Source: Ruminococcus sp.
GTDB lineage: Bacteria; Bacillota; Clostridia; Oscillospirales; Ruminococcaceae
DNA length: 64,000 nt
Reading direction: 5' to 3'
Assembly: GCA_024697545.1 (NCBI GenBank)
Contig: JAILFN010000053.1
Location: 1 to 64,000 of the forward strand
This document shows positions 49,399 through 58,848 of the stretch, in pieces. The notes below the pieces were generated by a model. That model had not been told where the DNA came from. It saw only the letters and a list, made by a program, of their open reading frames with translations, and ran no database searches. The translations under genes and the position numbers were made by a program. Numbering within the stretch: position 1 is the stretch's first letter; every line of letters begins with the position of its first letter.

Positions 49399-50019
49399 TT
49401 ATTTCAGATATGAGTTCAGCCTGCGCTCTGTTTCAAGGGTGGTCTCTCCCATATGTCCGGGGAGGATACGCAGGTCGCCTCCCAGATCTTTGATGACAGC
49501 CATAGATCTCATGAGATCCTCGTAGCTGCCGTCGGGCATATCCGTCCTGCCGACAGACCTTGCGAACAGCGTGTCGCCGCTGAACATAACGTCATCAGCG
49601 ATATAGCATACCGAGCCCGAAGTGTGCCCCGGGGTGTGGATAACGTCAAACTCGATCTCGTCGAGCTTTATGATATCGCCGTCGCCGATGGGCTTTGCGC
49701 CCGCATAGGGACGGTAGCCCCTGACGTGGAAAAACTGTATAAGCTGACTCTCGGGGTCTGTGAGCTTTGTAAAGTCGCGCTCGTGGATATAAACGTCGCA
49801 GCCTGTCCTTTCGGCTATGTCAGCAACCGCACCGACGTGGTCGAAATGCCCGTGGGTGAGCAGTATCATTTTAAGCGCCAGCCCGCGCTTTTCTATCTCG
49901 CCGAGTATATAGTCTGCATCGGCAGGCGCGTCGATAAGCGCCGCATTGCCCGCTTTCGAGACTGCGATATAGCTGTTGGTATCGCACACGCTGAGCGGTT
50001 TGAGTTTAATAACGTCCAT
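49399..50019 (-). CDS. MBL-fold metallohydrolase (glyoxalase II-like)
   Basis: LLTHGHFDHVGAVADIAE, HTPGHTSGSVCYI, FSGDTLFARSVGRTDMPDG; start chosen at ATG 50019. Confidence 0.95.
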   Translation of the reverse strand: MDVIKLKPLSVCDTNSYIAVSKAGNAALIDAPADADYILGEIEKRGLALKMILLTHGHFDHVGAVADIAERTGCDVYIHERDFTKLTDPESQLIQFFHVRGYRPYAGAKPIGDGDIIKLDEIEFDVIHTPGHTSGSVCYIADDVMFSGDTLFARSVGRTDMPDGSYEDLMRSMAVIKDLGGDLRILPGHMGETTLETERRLNSYLK

Positions 50020-50160
50020 TTTTTTAACTCCCGTCACGCCTGCCTTTTGCAGGCTTACTGTGTTCAGGTCGTGCAGCTTGCCGACCCGCTTACTTTCTTT
50101 TGTGGAAATACGCACTGCCGTGCCCGCATTCTAAGGACAGAGTGCGTTACTGCGGTTCCG

Positions 50161-52452
50161 TCATTTTCCGCTTCTCTCGACCGAGATCACATTCTGTATC
50201 TTTTTCAGCTTGGTGATAACGGTGTTGAGCTGCTCCATGCCCGCTACGCTTATCGTGATGGAAAGGATAGCGTTGCCGTTTTTCAGCTCTCTCGAAGCCG
50301 ATTCGTAAATGTATATGTTTATCATCGCCAGTGCCGAGGAAACGTCAGCCAGCAGACCTATGCGGTCTACCGCGATGATATCGAGCGTGGTCTTGAAATA
50401 TGTCGAATTGTTCTTGGTCTGCTGCCAGCGGACGGGCACCCAGCGCTCCGCGCTTTCGGGGTCGTCCTTGTGTGAGGTGTAGTTCTGGCAGTCCGACTTG
50501 TGTATCGAAACGCCGTGACCTCTTGTGATGAAGCCGACTATCTCGTCGCCGGGCAGCGGATTGCAGCACTGCGCGAACTTGATGACGCAGTCCTCAACGC
50601 CGTCAACGATAACTCCCGACTTGCTCTTTGTTGACTGCGGCTTGATGTCCTCCTGAGAAAGCTGCTTTGCGGTGTCGCCGTAGCGCTTCTGGTACTCTGT
50701 CTTTAAGCGCTGCATCACCTTTGAGAGCTGAACGCCGCCGTAGCCTATCGCCGCGAAGAAGTCGTCAAGGGTGTCGCAGTTGTGCTTGCTCATATCCGTC
50801 TTGAGGAAGTCCTCAAGCTCGTCCTCGGGAACGCGCAGGTTGTTGCGCCTGAACTCTCTTTCAAGAGCCGTCCTGCCCTCATAGATGTTCTCTTCGCGGC
50901 GCTCCTTCTTGAACCATGCGCGGATCTTAGCCTTGGCGTCGTTGGTGCGAACTATGTTCAGCCAGGATCTGCTGGGACCGTGTCCCTCAACATTCGTGGT
51001 GAGTATCTCGATTATCTCGCCCGTCTTGATCTGGTAGTCGTAGGATACCATCTTCTTGTCCGCCTTGGCACCGCACATCTTGTGACCTACCTCGGTGTGT
51101 ATGGCGTATGCAAAGTCGATGACGGTAGCACCCTTGGGGAGCGTTATCATGTCTCCCTTCGGGGTGAAGGCGAACACGTCCTCGGGTGCGAGGTCGTTCT
51201 TTATCGCGCGGACGATCTCTTCAACATCGTTCGATTCCTGCTGGGATTCGATTATCTGCCTTACCCACGCTATGCGGTTGTCAGACTTTGAATTGCTGAC
51301 GATGCCTTCCTTGTACTTCCAGTGTGCCGCGATGCCGTATTCCGCCATGCGGTGCATCTCCCATGTGCGTATCTGTACCTCAAAGGGTATCGCCTCGCGC
51401 CCTATGACGGTGGTGTGCAGCGACTGGTACATATTCGGCTTGGGGGTCGAGATGTAGTCCTTGAAGCGGTTGGGTATGGGTCTGAACATATCGTGGATTA
51501 TACCCAGCACATTGTAGCATTCGGGTATGGTGTTGACGATTATGCGGACAGCGTAGCGGTCATAGATCTGGTCGATGTCCTTGCCGTCGCGGAACACTTT
51601 CTTGTATATGCCGTAATTTGACTTTACGCGCCCGTCGATGTGGGGCGGGGGAGTGAAGCCTTCCTTTTCAAGGCGCTCTGATATGCGGCTCTTGATCTTC
51701 TCTACAAGCTCCTCGCGGTCATTGCGCCTGAGCTTCATCTGCTCCTCTATCTCCATGTAAGCATATGGGTCGAGGTAATAAAACGCTAAGTCCTCTATCT
51801 CGTCCTTGATGGAGCTGATACCGAGTCTGTGCGCGATGGGCGCGTATATGTTCATAGTCTCATGGGCGATGGTCCTGCGCTTGTCGGGACGGCAGTAGGT
51901 GAGCGTCCTCATGTTGTGCAGGCGGTCTGAGAGCTTTATGATTATTACTCTTATGTCCTCGCTCATGGAAATGAGTATCTTGCGGATGTTCTCCGCCTTC
52001 TGTTCTTCCTTTGTAAAGATCTCGACCTTGCCGAGTTTTGTGACGCCGTTTACAAGCATTGCGACATCGTTGCCGAATCTCTTCCTCAGCTCATCGAGGG
52101 TGCATTCGGTGTCCTCAACTACATCATGCAGGAGTGCGGCGCATATCGTGTCGGTGTCCATGCCGAGCTCGAGCAGAATGTACGCCACCGCAAGGGGGTG
52201 CGTTATATAAGGCTCGCCCGACTCACGCTTCTGATCGTGGTGGTAGCTCTCGGCAAGCTCGTAAGCCGAGATTATCTTGTCCAGGTCATACTGCTTCTCG
52301 CTGTCGAGTATCTTCTGGATAAGAGCGTCGATCGTCACCAGCTCTTCCGGCTCCAGTAAATAGTCATTGTTCCTCGAAGACCTTTCGGGTCTGTCGGGCA
52401 GCATCTTTTCCGTGATGACTGTTTTCTCATTGTTTTCCTTTACTTCCTGCAT
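50161..52452 (-). CDS. relA: Bifunctional (p)ppGpp synthetase/hydrolase, RelA/SpoT
   Basis: HD: HPLAVAYILLELGMDTDTICAALLHDVVEDTE; synthetase, TGS and ACT regions; 763 aa. Confidence 0.98.
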   Translation of the reverse strand: MQEVKENNEKTVITEKMLPDRPERSSRNNDYLLEPEELVTIDALIQKILDSEKQYDLDKIISAYELAESYHHDQKRESGEPYITHPLAVAYILLELGMDTDTICAALLHDVVEDTECTLDELRKRFGNDVAMLVNGVTKLGKVEIFTKEEQKAENIRKILISMSEDIRVIIIKLSDRLHNMRTLTYCRPDKRRTIAHETMNIYAPIAHRLGISSIKDEIEDLAFYYLDPYAYMEIEEQMKLRRNDREELVEKIKSRISERLEKEGFTPPPHIDGRVKSNYGIYKKVFRDGKDIDQIYDRYAVRIIVNTIPECYNVLGIIHDMFRPIPNRFKDYISTPKPNMYQSLHTTVIGREAIPFEVQIRTWEMHRMAEYGIAAHWKYKEGIVSNSKSDNRIAWVRQIIESQQESNDVEEIVRAIKNDLAPEDVFAFTPKGDMITLPKGATVIDFAYAIHTEVGHKMCGAKADKKMVSYDYQIKTGEIIEILTTNVEGHGPSRSWLNIVRTNDAKAKIRAWFKKERREENIYEGRTALEREFRRNNLRVPEDELEDFLKTDMSKHNCDTLDDFFAAIGYGGVQLSKVMQRLKTEYQKRYGDTAKQLSQEDIKPQSTKSKSGVIVDGVEDCVIKFAQCCNPLPGDEIVGFITRGHGVSIHKSDCQNYTSHKDDPESAERWVPVRWQQTKNNSTYFKTTLDIIAVDRIGLLADVSSALAMINIYIYESASRELKNGNAILSITISVAGMEQLNTVITKLKKIQNVISVERSGK

Positions 52453-52556
52453 AGTCCCGGACTCTCCTCTCCGCTATATGGTTATTGATCTTTCTTACTG
52501 CTATACTATCAATAAAGCCGTCCATCGGCTTTTGCCTGCCTGCGGTCCTGCTGATG

Positions 52557-54584
52557 CTAATTCCTGACCGCGTTTGTGAGCATCTTCATCGTGGGCGTTG
52601 ACATAAGGTCTGCTTTGCCGCTCGGGGTGAGCAGCGTCACTGCCTGCTCTGAGGCTTTGAACTGCATGAGCCCCGCTTCCGTGAAGATATCTGCCGCAAG
52701 CCTCAGCTTGCAGTAGTTGAACGCCGCGTTGTTTATCTTCATAAACAGATCGTCGAGCTTTATGGTGTGAAGCTTTGACATCAGATTGTAGAGGTATACG
52801 AGCTCCTGCCTTGACGGGGTCATTTTCCGCAGGTAAGCCGCGGGCAGCTCAGCGCCGTTCCTCAGCTTTTCATAGCTGTCGCGGGCTGCAAAGTATCTGT
52901 CGGTGTCCATGCCCGCAGGCTTCATGTCGGTGACTCTGAGGCTTACCGACTCTTTGCCGTTGAAGCAGTTTACCGAAGGCACCGCCGCTATGTCTATCCT
53001 GTCGCCTGTGCGGAAGAAAAGGCTCTCGGGCGATCTTGAAAATACGAGCGCCTGTGATCTCAGACCGTCGCAGGTGATGTCGAGCTTTGTGTGCTTTCCT
53101 CCCGAAAGAGGGTAAATGCCGTTTACCGTGCAGCCCTCCAGCATGAACATCGGCTGAGCGTTGTCAACGCCGAACGGCTGAAGCTTTTCGAGCGACCTTA
53201 CCGCTTCAAGGTCAAGATCCGCGGCTGCTGCCTTCATATCACATTCGGTCAGCGGAGCGGGCATCTGCGGGGATGCTGCCGCGTATTCCTGTACCTTCAG
53301 GCGGAAGGCTTCAATGTTCTTTGGCAGCAGCGAAAAGCCGCCGGCACATTCGTGACCGCCGAATTTTGTCAGCAGATCCTTGCAGTAGGTCAGGCATTTG
53401 TGTATGTTGAAGCCCTTTATGCTGCGTGCGCTGCCGCGGGCTTCGTCGTTTTCTATCGAGATGATAAGGCAGGGCTTGCTGTAAAGATCCATCACCTTCG
53501 CCGAAACTATCCCTATGACACCGTGGTGCCAGCCCTCGCCTGCGATCACCAGCACGCGGTCGTTGAGAAGCTCGGGGCGCTCGTCGATGGTGTGCTTTAT
53601 CTCTTCCATTATCCCCGTTTCGATGTCCTTCCGCTGCTGATTGAGCGAGCACATCTCACTTACGAGCTGTTCCGCTTCGGCGGGATCCTCGGTGAGCAGT
53701 GCCTTGAGTGCCGTCAGGGGAGATGCCAGCCGCCCCGCGGCGTTTATCCTCGGGCATATCTGAAAGCCTAAAGATTCGGTGCTGAGCTTTTGGCGGTCGG
53801 GGACTGCGTGCTCCATCAGTGAGTTCAGCCCGAACCGTTCCGTGTTCGGCAGGTAGAGAAGTCCCTTCTGCACGAGTGTGCGGTTCTCGCCCGTAAGCGG
53901 CACGAGGTCGCCTACCGTCCCGATGGCGCAGAGATCGGCGTACTGCTCAACAACGGCATCGAAGTCGCCGCCGTCCATAGCGGCACACAGCTTCAGCGCC
54001 ACACCTACTCCCGCAAGCTCCTTGTATTCGGAAGGGCAGTCGGGGCGGTGAAGATCCACCACGGCTTCGGCTCTCGGCAGCTGCTCGGGTACGGCATGGT
54101 GGTCGGTGATGACAAGCTTCATGCCGAGAGAGTAGATCTCCTCGGCTTCATCAACGCAGGATATGCCGTTATCGACCGTCACGATGAGCTTTACGCCCTT
54201 GTCGGCAAGGCGGCGCACAGCGTCTATATTCATGCCGTAGCCTTCCTCGCGCTCGTTGATGTGGTATATGACGTTGGCACCCATGCTTTCAAGATAGCTG
54301 AAAAGCAGGGCGGTAGCGGTTATGCCGTCGCAGTCATAGTCGCCGTAAACGCAGATGAGTTCATAAGAATCTATGTATTCGTTTATGGTATCGACCGCCT
54401 GCTGCATATCGGCTATCACGAAGGGGTCGCCGAATCCGTCGGTGCCGAACATATCCGAGACCTCATCAAAGCCGCTTGCCCCTCTGGCGGTGAGCAGCCT
54501 GAGCGCCGTCAGACTGAGGTCGCACTGTTCCTTGAACTGTGCGGCGAGCTTGTCATCGGGGCTGTTTGTTTTCCACTTTCTCAT
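52557..54584 (-). CDS. recJ: Single-stranded-DNA-specific exonuclease RecJ
   Basis: VYGDYDCDGITATALLFSYL, VTVDNGISC, ITDHHAVPEQLP, VIAGEGWHHGVIGIVSAKV; start chosen at ATG 54584. Confidence 0.95.
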   Translation of the reverse strand: MRKWKTNSPDDKLAAQFKEQCDLSLTALRLLTARGASGFDEVSDMFGTDGFGDPFVIADMQQAVDTINEYIDSYELICVYGDYDCDGITATALLFSYLESMGANVIYHINEREEGYGMNIDAVRRLADKGVKLIVTVDNGISCVDEAEEIYSLGMKLVITDHHAVPEQLPRAEAVVDLHRPDCPSEYKELAGVGVALKLCAAMDGGDFDAVVEQYADLCAIGTVGDLVPLTGENRTLVQKGLLYLPNTERFGLNSLMEHAVPDRQKLSTESLGFQICPRINAAGRLASPLTALKALLTEDPAEAEQLVSEMCSLNQQRKDIETGIMEEIKHTIDERPELLNDRVLVIAGEGWHHGVIGIVSAKVMDLYSKPCLIISIENDEARGSARSIKGFNIHKCLTYCKDLLTKFGGHECAGGFSLLPKNIEAFRLKVQEYAAASPQMPAPLTECDMKAAAADLDLEAVRSLEKLQPFGVDNAQPMFMLEGCTVNGIYPLSGGKHTKLDITCDGLRSQALVFSRSPESLFFRTGDRIDIAAVPSVNCFNGKESVSLRVTDMKPAGMDTDRYFAARDSYEKLRNGAELPAAYLRKMTPSRQELVYLYNLMSKLHTIKLDDLFMKINNAAFNYCKLRLAADIFTEAGLMQFKASEQAVTLLTPSGKADLMSTPTMKMLTNAVRN

Positions 54585-54809
54585 CTGTAATATCCTGCCG
54601 ATCCTTTCTTTAAGGCTATGCCGCAGTGCTTTTCTGCGGGGCTGCCTTTTGTACCTATATATAAAAGTAATTATACCACAAACCGCGTGAGAATTCAATA
54701 GCTGCTTTTATAAATATATAAAATTTTAAGAAATCCCCCTTGTTAAAGCTCGTGATATGTGTTATAATCAAAAGGATACAGATGAACGAAAGAAAAGGGA
54801 GGGTGAGAT

Positions 54810-57374
54810 ATGTCAGAGATCAATAAAAAGCTGACTATCGGTATACTTGCCGACGTTGACGCGGGAAAGACGACGATCTCCGAGGCTATGCTCTATCTTG
54901 CGGGTGCTGTAAGGAGCCGCGGCAGGGTGGACGACGGCAGCACCTTTCTCGATACCCACGAGCTTGAACGGGCAAGGGGCATAACGATATTTTCAAAGCA
55001 GGCGGTGTTTGAGTATGGGGGTACCCGCTTTTATCTGCTCGACACCCCCGGGCACGCCGATTTTACCGCCGAGACCGAACGCGCGGCAATGGTGCTCGAT
55101 CACGCGGTCATGCTGATAAACGGCTCGGACGGAGTGACGGCACACGCCCTGTCGCTCTGGAAAACGCTTCGCAGCAGGAACGTCCCTACGTTTATTTTCG
55201 TCAACAAGACCGACCTTGCGGGCTTTGACAAGGCAGCGGTCATGCAAAACCTGACAAGGCGGCTGGGCGATGCCGTCGTGGATTTTGATGCCGACCCAGA
55301 CGAGATAGCCGAGGAAGCCGCAGTCTGCGATGAACAGCTGCTCGAAGTGTTCGACCGCACGGGGAGTATCCCCGAAAGCGAGCTTGCGGCGGCGGTCGCA
55401 AGATGCTCGGTCTTCCCCTGCATATTCGGCTCGGCGCTCAGGTCCGATGGAGTTGACAAGCTGCTCGGACTTCTTTGCAGCCTTACCCGTGCTCCGCATT
55501 ACGGTGATACATTCTCCGCGAAGGTGTATAAGATAGAGCGCGATTCCGAAGGCAAGAGGATGACCGTCATGAAGCTGACGGGCGGAAGTCTTTCTGTCCG
55601 CGATGTTATCAGATACCGCGCCGCAGACGGATCGTATATCGAGGAGAAAGCCGCGCGTATACGCATTTACAGCGGCGGCAGAGCAAACGAGCTGCGTACC
55701 GCCGAAGCGGGCGATGTCATAGCCGTGCCGGGACTGACCGCTACATACGCGGGCATGACGATAGGCGGCACCGAGGAAACGTCCGAGGTCTCAGGTGAGG
55801 CTTCGATATGCTGTGCCGTTTACCCGCCCGAGGGCTGCGACAGCTATACGCTTCTCATGAAGCTGCGCGAGCTTCGTGAGGAGGATCCCTCGCTCTGCGT
55901 GCATTTCAATGAAAAAACTCAGGAGACCGAGGTCAGCCTTTCGGGAGAGCTGCGAACAGAGGTGCTGCGGCATGAGATAAAGCGCCGCTACGGTCTTGAC
56001 GTTACTTTCGGCAGCGGGCGTGTGCTTTATAAGGAGACTATAGGTGCGCCCGTGGAGGGAGTGGGGCATTTCGAGCCGCTGCGCCACTATGCCGAGGTGC
56101 ATCTTGTGCTGACACCTCTCCCCGAGGGCAGCGGCATAGTCTATGATTCCGCCGTCCCCGAAGACAGGCTCGACCGCAGCTGGCAGAACCTTATACTGTC
56201 AAGCCTTAAAGCCAAAGAGCATATCGGTGTGCTGACGGGAAGCCCGATCACCGATATGCGTATCACCCTTACCGCAGGCAGGGCACACACAAAGCATACC
56301 GAGGGCGGCGACTTCCGCGAGGCTTCATGGCGTGCGCTGCGTCAGGGACTCATGAAAGCACGCAATATCCTGCTTGAACCGTTTTACAGCTTTGCGCTCA
56401 GAGTTCCCGCAGCTCAGGTCGGCAGGGCGCTCACAGACCTCGATGCCATGCACGCCGAGTTCTCACAGCCCGAACCCGACGGCGATATGCAGCTGATAAC
56501 GGGCAAGGCTCCCGCCGTCAGGCTGAAAAGCTACGCTGCCGATGTCGCAGCCTACACCCGCGGCAGCGGCTCGATCTATACCGAGCCTGCGGGCTACTTC
56601 CCCTGTATAAATGATAAGGAGGTCATAGCCGAGATGGGCTACGACCCCTGCGCGGATCTTGAAAATACCCCCGATTCCGTCTTCTGCTCGCACGGCTCGG
56701 GCGATGTCGTAAACTGGGCGGAGGTGGAGAAGTATATGCACCTGCCCGCAACGCTTGCCGATGACAAGCCCGTGCCTGTCTCCGCGGAACGCAGCCGCAA
56801 GATAAGCCTTGGCGACGATGAGCTTCGCAGGATAATGCAGAAGATAGCCCCCGAAAAAGAAAAGATCTCCGATGAGGAGGAGAGCCGCCGCTCACGCGAG
56901 AAGGCAAAGGCGGCAGCCGCAAAGTCGGTAAAGCCCGACACCCGCCCCCGCCTGCTGCTTGTGGACGGATATAACATCATCTTTGCATGGGAACAGCTGC
57001 GCGGGCTTGCGGGCGTGAATATCGACTCCGCCTGCGCGAAGCTTGCGGATATACTCTCAAACTATGCGGGCTTCAAAGGCATTGACGTAATGCTCGTCTT
57101 TGATGCCTACAAGACACCTGCCGTCACCCCGCATAAGGTCACAGCCGATTCCATTGAGGTGGTCTACACAAGGTCGGGGCAGACGAGCGATGCTTTCATA
57201 GAGAGCTTTTGCAGCGAGAATCGCAAGAAGCTGAGGATAAAGGTGGCGAGCAGCGACGGCATGGTGCAGATGTCGGTGATGCGCTGCGGCGCTCTGAGAA
57301 TGTCCGCCCGCGAGCTTGAGCTTGAGGTCGCCCGCACCGAAGCTCTGATAACCGAGATCATTTCGGCAGACTGA
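54810..57374 (+). CDS. TetM/TetO-like translational GTPase fused to C-terminal YacP/Rae1-like NYN domain
   Basis: ILADVDAGKTTISEAMLYLAGAVRSRGRVDDGSTFLDTHELERARGITIFS, LLDTPGHADFTAETER, NKTDLAG; C-term LLLVDGYNIIFAWEQLRG, LVFDAYKTPA, TSDAFIESF, VASSDGMVQMSVMRCGA. Confidence 0.93.
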   Translation: MSEINKKLTIGILADVDAGKTTISEAMLYLAGAVRSRGRVDDGSTFLDTHELERARGITIFSKQAVFEYGGTRFYLLDTPGHADFTAETERAAMVLDHAVMLINGSDGVTAHALSLWKTLRSRNVPTFIFVNKTDLAGFDKAAVMQNLTRRLGDAVVDFDADPDEIAEEAAVCDEQLLEVFDRTGSIPESELAAAVARCSVFPCIFGSALRSDGVDKLLGLLCSLTRAPHYGDTFSAKVYKIERDSEGKRMTVMKLTGGSLSVRDVIRYRAADGSYIEEKAARIRIYSGGRANELRTAEAGDVIAVPGLTATYAGMTIGGTEETSEVSGEASICCAVYPPEGCDSYTLLMKLRELREEDPSLCVHFNEKTQETEVSLSGELRTEVLRHEIKRRYGLDVTFGSGRVLYKETIGAPVEGVGHFEPLRHYAEVHLVLTPLPEGSGIVYDSAVPEDRLDRSWQNLILSSLKAKEHIGVLTGSPITDMRITLTAGRAHTKHTEGGDFREASWRALRQGLMKARNILLEPFYSFALRVPAAQVGRALTDLDAMHAEFSQPEPDGDMQLITGKAPAVRLKSYAADVAAYTRGSGSIYTEPAGYFPCINDKEVIAEMGYDPCADLENTPDSVFCSHGSGDVVNWAEVEKYMHLPATLADDKPVPVSAERSRKISLGDDELRRIMQKIAPEKEKISDEEESRRSREKAKAAAAKSVKPDTRPRLLLVDGYNIIFAWEQLRGLAGVNIDSACAKLADILSNYAGFKGIDVMLVFDAYKTPAVTPHKVTADSIEVVYTRSGQTSDAFIESFCSENRKKLRIKVASSDGMVQMSVMRCGALRMSARELELEVARTEALITEIISAD

Positions 57375-57399
57375 GCCCCGACGGCAGCTGCAAAATGGC

Positions 57400-57524
57400 A
57401 AAAAAAAGAGCCTACACGGTGTAGGCTTGAGATGAAATGAAATAAAACTATGTGTAGAACAAAAGAAAGGAGACAACAAAACGGATGTTAGCATCAATCA
57501 TTAAATGAATGACTATTTAACATC
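57400..57524 (-). ncRNA. Candidate small regulatory RNA (~125 nt)
   Basis: Minus strand: promoter, 5' stem GATGTTA/TAACATC, CU-rich linker with TCTCCTTTC, terminator AGCCTAC..GTAGGCT + C + T8. Confidence 0.6.
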
Positions 57525-57530
57525 AATTAC

Positions 57531-57559
57531 ATTATATACTATTTTCGGTCACTTGTCAA
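57531..57559 (-). promoter_or_regulatory. Consensus sigma-A promoter on the minus strand for the candidate sRNA
   Basis: TTGACA-17 nt-TATAAT (minus strand). Confidence 0.8.
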
Positions 57560-57760
57560 GAATTTTTTGCTGAAAATGCAAAAAGATGTACGGTTTCAGC
57601 GTTATGCACAATTCCAAACACATAATTTTCACGAAACCAACACCCTTTTTGTATAAATTTTTACTCATTTTCTATTATTTTCTTTTTTTTCGCATTTTCT
57701 TGATTTTTTTTCCATGTTATGGTATACTAAAAGATATCTCTGAAGAAAGGCGGGAGAGCT

Positions 57761-58795
57761 TTGAAACATATTGCTAAGGCTAAGAATAACAAAAGACGAC
57801 AGGGCTCTTCCGTGATGCCGCAGGCGGTCGAGTGCGTCCTTGCGGTGCTGGTCATGCTGATATCGGCAACGGCTGCGGGACTGGGCTTTATCATAATAGC
57901 AGGCTCGAGCGTGGCAAGGGTGCTCGTGGGACTTTGTAGCTGCGTGCTGGTCATACTTCCCGCATTCGTCACAAAGACCTTTGCCGTGCTTACGGGTTTT
58001 CGGAACAGAAGGACGCTCTGCCTGCTCTCGGCAGCGGGCTTCCTCATTTCGCTTTATCCGCTGCTTTGCTTCTTCGTCAGCCATGATTATGAGATGAGCG
58101 TTTACAGGTATATGAAAACCAGCCGCGCCGATGTTTATTACTTCGGCGGGCTTGATGAGATAAAGAAGGACTATGACAGCACCGAGGACTATATGTATCA
58201 CATGAAGCAGGCACCCGCTTCTATCGTGCTGCAAAGCATGAGCCGCGACAAGCTGCATGAGCTGAGTTCCGAAGACCTCGGTACTATAATCAATGAGAGC
58301 CTCTGGGATTACTGCGGCTTTGATGAGATACTCGGTGCCACAGCCGATGAAGTCCACGATTCGATGGAGCAAGCCGCAGGAATGAACGCCTATGACTTCA
58401 CATTCGATTACCGCGGCCTCAGCCCGAAGGATCTGAAGTATATGCTCAAAAACCCGAAGGCTATGTTTCAGGAGCTCTCGCTGCTGTTTATGGGCGGCGA
58501 TCATTCTGATTCGCCCGCCGTGCTGGTGTTCTACTTCGCGGGTCAGCTGTTCGCCCTTTACATGATCTCGCTGCATTTCGATGTCAATGAAAAGGGTCAG
58601 CTCGTGTATCTATATGAAAAGCACGAACGTTCATTCGTCGGGGACAGCATAGCGTTTATCAAAAGCGCCTACGGCAGGGAAGGCAGAAAGCATCCCGATA
58701 AACGCACCAAAGACCGCATCCCCGCCGCCGAACCGCCCGATGTCAGCCCCGCGGAGGCAGCGCTCGGTCCTGCCGATGATAAAGCAAAAAAATAA
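57761..58795 (+). CDS. Hypothetical multi-pass membrane protein
   Basis: Several TM segments; TTGATT-17-TATACT promoter upstream; 344 aa intact ORF. Confidence 0.7.
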   Translation: MKHIAKAKNNKRRQGSSVMPQAVECVLAVLVMLISATAAGLGFIIIAGSSVARVLVGLCSCVLVILPAFVTKTFAVLTGFRNRRTLCLLSAAGFLISLYPLLCFFVSHDYEMSVYRYMKTSRADVYYFGGLDEIKKDYDSTEDYMYHMKQAPASIVLQSMSRDKLHELSSEDLGTIINESLWDYCGFDEILGATADEVHDSMEQAAGMNAYDFTFDYRGLSPKDLKYMLKNPKAMFQELSLLFMGGDHSDSPAVLVFYFAGQLFALYMISLHFDVNEKGQLVYLYEKHERSFVGDSIAFIKSAYGREGRKHPDKRTKDRIPAAEPPDVSPAEAALGPADDKAKK

Positions 58796-58834
58796 CCGCC
58801 GAAGAGCTTTTGAGCTTCGGCGGTATGTTTTTTG
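58795..58834. terminator. Bidirectional terminator between convergent genes
   Basis: ACCGCCGAAG...CTTCGGCGGT plus T-rich tail. Confidence 0.85.
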
Positions 58835-58848
58835 TTATACGTTATAAG

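Noticed and set aside
54810-57374. Acquired tetracycline resistance gene
   Set aside because: TetM-like GTPase core, but the NYN fusion, altered P-loop and chromosomal core context argue against a mobile resistance determinant; no mobile element flanks it
57600-57720. T-rich tract upstream of 57761
   Set aside because: Low-complexity promoter-upstream DNA; no repeat unit or recombination signature
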